DNA from: Burkholderia glumae LMG 2196 = ATCC 33617
GTDB taxonomy: Bacteria; Pseudomonadota; Gammaproteobacteria; Burkholderiales; Burkholderiaceae
Direction of reading: 5' to 3'
DNA length: 64,000 nucleotides
Assembly: GCF_000960995.1 (NCBI RefSeq)
Contig: NZ_CP009434.1
Location: 124,001-188,000, forward strand
Numbering within the stretch: position 1 is the stretch's first letter; each line of letters opens with the position of its first letter. The notes under the pieces are model-generated. The model had not been told where the DNA came from, searched no databases, and was given only the letters and a program-made list of their open reading frames with translations. Of the stretch, positions 61,391 through 64,000 are shown one piece after another. Both the position numbers and the translations under genes were made by a program.

Positions 61391-64000
61391 TCACCCCTCG
61401 GCGCTTGCCGAAACGTCGAGCGGCAAACCATCGTCGACCAGGCGAAACGCAATCGCTTCGGCGGGTGCCGCATCGGGATCGACCGAGGCCATTTCGATTT
61501 CGATGCGCGCGAGCCGCCGATTCGAGATGAGCGCGTCGAGCCAATGCCGGGAGAGCGCCGGCAGCAGATGCTGCTCGATAAAGCCGATCATCAGCCGTGC
61601 GCCTGTCTCCTGCACGAGGCAGCGCGCAACGACGTAGTCGGCGACAGCCGGCGCATAAACGAGCTCGACGCCATGATGATCCGCCATGCGCCGAGCGACC
61701 CGATCCAGATACAACCGGGCGATCTGCACGAGCGAACCCTGGGCGAGCGGACGGAATGGCACCACCGTCACGCGTCCCAGGAACGCGGCCGGAAACGCCT
61801 TCAGCAACACCGGACCGAGCGCCATGCGCAGCGCGTCGGACTCGGGCGCCAGCGCCTCATCCGCGCACAAGCTGGTTAGCAGCTCTGCGCCAACGTTGCT
61901 GGTGAGCAGGATCGTGGTATTGCGAAAATCGATATAGCGGCCGTCGCCGTCTTCCATGTAGCCCTTGTCGAATACCTGGAAGAACATCTCCTTTACGTCG
62001 CTATGCGATTTCTCGATCTCGTCGAGCAGCACGACCGAATAGGGCCGACGGCGCACCGCCTCGGTCAAGACGCCCCCCTCCCCATAGCCGACGTACCCCG
62101 GTGGGGCGCCCTTCAGGCTCGATACCGTGTGCGCTTCCTGATACTCGCTCATGTTGATGGTAATAAGGTTTTGTTCCCCTCCATACAGCGCTTCCGCGAG
62201 CGCGAGCGCCGTCTCGGTCTTGCCAACGCCGGACGGCCCGGTCAGTAGGAACACGCCCAGCGGCTTGGCTGGATCGGCCAGGCCCGCGCGAGCAGTCTGT
62301 ATGCGTTCGGCAATCTGCCGCAACGCGTCCGTCTGCCCCACGACCCGTGCCGAAAGCGTCTCGGAAAGACGCCGCACCGCCGCGATTTCATCAGTGACCA
62401 TGCGACCGACCGGGATGCCAGTCCAATCGGAGATGATCGCGGCCACCATCGCCTCGCTCACCTCCGGAAACACTAACGGACGCCCGCCCTGCAACTGCCG
62501 CAGCTGACGATCCAGCAGGTGCAACCGTTCGAAAGCCGCCGTGTCGACGTGAGCAGCCGCCGGCGCGACAGCGCGCTCGGCGGGCCCGGTGTCCGGATCG
62601 GCAGGGAGGCAGGGCTGGCCGGCGCCACCGTCCGGTTCGCCGCCGCGCTCGTCCTCGCCCTCCGTCTCGGCACGCGCCTCAAGCAGGGCTCGCACCGCCT
62701 CCACCTGAGCCTGCCATGCCTGCTCGATATCACGCGCTTGTACCTCGAGTTCGGCGATGCGCTGTGCCACCTCGGACCACGACGCGCCGTCGCCGATGCC
62801 GACGCGCCGCTCGGCATCGAGCAGCGCGCTTTCGATACGCGCCGCCTCGAGCTGCTGACGCAAATACTGTAATTCGCGCGGCGGTGCGTGCTGCGACAAG
62901 GCAACACGCGCGCAAGCCGTGTCGAGCAGGCTGATCGCCTTGTCCGGCAACTGACGCGACGGCAGATAGCGATGCGACAGCATCACGGACGCGCGCACGG
63001 CCTCATCGAGCACGACAACGCCATGGTGCCGCGAGAACGTGCCAACCAACCCGCGTACCATGTCGACGGCGGCGCCCGGTTCCGGCTCGGCCACCTGCAG
63101 CACCTGGAAGCGACGCGTGAGCGCCGGATCCTTCTCGATATGTCGCTTGTATTCGGCCCAGGTGGTGGCGCCGATCACGCGCAGCGTGCCGCGCGCGAGC
63201 GCGGGCTTCAGCAGGTTCGCCGCATCTCCGGTGCCGGCCTGGCCACCCGCACCGATCAAAGTATGAATCTCGTCGATAAACAGGATCACCGGCACGGGCG
63301 CCTTTCCCGCCGCCTCAATCACCGATTTCAAGCGCGCCTCGAACTCGCCGCGCATACTCGCGCCGGCCAGCAACGCGCCAACATCGAGGTTCAGCAGCCG
63401 CACCTCGGCAAGCTTGGGTGGCACGTCGCCGCGCGCGATCGCGAGCGCCAGCCCCTCGACGACGGCGGTCTTGCCGACGCCAGCATCGCCAGTCAGCAAT
63501 GGATTGTTTTGCCGGCGTCGCAGCAGCACGTCCACCATCGTGCGAATCTCGATATCCCGGCCCACCACCGGATCGATTTCGCCCTTGAGCGCGCGCGCCG
63601 TCAGATCGGCACAGAACTGCTCGAGCGAACTGCCGCGGGCCGGCGCCGCCATCGCATCGGACGCCTCTCCCGGCACCGCCGGCGAGAAATCGCTGTGATC
63701 ATAGGGCGTGTCGTCGGCCTCGGGCGACCCGGCGATCCAGGCCGGCAGCGCCTCGTGCAGGCCGTCCACCGGGATCCGGCCGAACTCCCTCGAGCAGGAC
63801 AGCAATACGCGCCGCAATTCGGGCGTCTCAATCAACGCGGCCATAAGCCACGCGCCACGAATTCGGTGCTCGCCAAACACGAGCGTCGCAAGTACCCACG
63901 CGCGCTCGATCGCCGCGTCCACGTGATGTGAGAAATCACTCAGCGAGCCGGCACCGGACGGCAGAGCCGCCAACGCATCCTGCAAGTCTCGATCGAGCCG
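61391..64000 (-). CDS. clpV: T6SS sheath-recycling ATPase ClpV/TssH (5' end outside window)
   Basis: AAA+ unfoldase that disassembles contracted TssBC sheath. About 870 residues are visible and the frame is open to the right edge; the ClpN-type N-terminus is beyond. Walker A1 GDAGVGKTAVVEG, Walker B1 VILFIDEIHTLIGAGGQAGT, ClpB-type middle domain coiled coil (~390-460) with an inserted acidic Glu/Gly-rich linker, Walker A2 GPSGVGKTETALALAE, NMSEYQEAHTVSSLKGAPPG, Walker B2 VVLLDEIEKSHSDVKEMFF, C-terminal RLMIGFIEQHLLPALSRHWL. The stop lies 54 bp before the small membrane-protein gene on the same strand, so read-through into the sensor kinase is possible. It belongs to a T6SS piece separate from, or split from, tssBC at the left edge. 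Confidence 0.95.
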   Translation of the reverse strand, partial: RLDRDLQDALAALPSGAGSLSDFSHHVDAAIERAWVLATLVFGEHRIRGAWLMAALIETPELRRVLLSCSREFGRIPVDGLHEALPAWIAGSPEADDTPYDHSDFSPAVPGEASDAMAAPARGSSLEQFCADLTARALKGEIDPVVGRDIEIRTMVDVLLRRRQNNPLLTGDAGVGKTAVVEGLALAIARGDVPPKLAEVRLLNLDVGALLAGASMRGEFEARLKSVIEAAGKAPVPVILFIDEIHTLIGAGGQAGTGDAANLLKPALARGTLRVIGATTWAEYKRHIEKDPALTRRFQVLQVAEPEPGAAVDMVRGLVGTFSRHHGVVVLDEAVRASVMLSHRYLPSRQLPDKAISLLDTACARVALSQHAPPRELQYLRQQLEAARIESALLDAERRVGIGDGASWSEVAQRIAELEVQARDIEQAWQAQVEAVRALLEARAETEGEDERGGEPDGGAGQPCLPADPDTGPAERAVAPAAAHVDTAAFERLHLLDRQLRQLQGGRPLVFPEVSEAMVAAIISDWTGIPVGRMVTDEIAAVRRLSETLSARVVGQTDALRQIAERIQTARAGLADPAKPLGVFLLTGPSGVGKTETALALAEALYGGEQNLITINMSEYQEAHTVSSLKGAPPGYVGYGEGGVLTEAVRRRPYSVVLLDEIEKSHSDVKEMFFQVFDKGYMEDGDGRYIDFRNTTILLTSNVGAELLTSLCADEALAPESDALRMALGPVLLKAFPAAFLGRVTVVPFRPLAQGSLVQIARLYLDRVARRMADHHGVELVYAPAVADYVVARCLVQETGARLMIGFIEQHLLPALSRHWLDALISNRRLARIEIEMASVDPDAAPAEAIAFRLVDDGLPLDVSASAEG

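Overview
The window is high-GC (roughly two-thirds by eye) DNA from a betaproteobacterium, most likely a Burkholderia. Pointers are a Burkholderia-type Gram-negative porin, two DUF2827 proteins beside a YadA-like adhesin, type VI secretion (T6SS) genes, family B DNA polymerase II, and many IS3/IS5/IS110/IS701 sequences. No rRNA, tRNA or CRISPR array was seen. The gene content (catabolism, transport, adhesion, secretion) and heavy IS load suggest a secondary chromosome or plastic region; this and the genus are inference.

Layout. 0-5.7 kb: T6SS genes vgrG (runs off the left edge), tssC and tssB, then a divergent tssK stump that is frameshifted and cut off by a decayed IS701-family transposase. 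5.7-13 kb: chemotaxis receptor, YfdX and PsiE-type proteins, low-affinity iron permease-like protein, TetR regulator and a haem-oxygenase-like diiron protein. 13-17 kb: small zinc-ribbon protein, RNA helicase DbpA, an SDR relic and a porin. 17-25 kb: a complete IS3 element (5-bp target duplication), LysR regulator, TetR relic, DNA polymerase II and a complete IS5 element (3-bp target duplication). 24-28 kb: aldose 1-epimerase, PEP-mutase-like, thioredoxin-like and YjbQ proteins. 28-34.4 kb: a D-mannonate/D-fructuronate catabolic island (dehydrogenase, mannonate dehydratase, GntR regulator; divergently a fructuronate reductase-like enzyme and an MFS transporter) with two identical TACCATGGTA palindromes between the divergent arms. 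35-40 kb: a Tor-type respiratory operon (three-haem cytochrome c, TorD chaperone, Tat-exported molybdoenzyme). 40-48 kb: two SDRs, an RcsB-like response regulator between two IS relics, then a flavin oxidase, a PKHD-type hydroxylase and a TonB-dependent siderophore receptor.

48-61 kb is the most unusual part: an AT-richer, IS-scarred adhesin island. A small unknown ORF, a trimeric autotransporter adhesin and two DUF2827 proteins lie in one operon on the minus strand, with 4-base ATGA overlaps at two junctions. Around them are a broken third DUF2827 copy on the opposite strand, a broken secreted-protein gene, and an orphan autotransporter leader sequence, so the locus was once larger. Nearby are a hybrid sensor kinase (kinase, receiver, Hpt) with no membrane segment, an 87-residue two-helix membrane protein overlapping its start, and a facing receiver-only response regulator whose output domain is lost at an IS3 relic. 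A second T6SS piece, clpV (tssH), runs off the right edge.

How it fits together: the adhesin operon plausibly makes a surface fibre modified by DUF2827 proteins and controlled by an RcsC/RcsB-like phosphorelay. The T6SS at the left looks damaged. The recurring process is IS-driven erosion and rearrangement.
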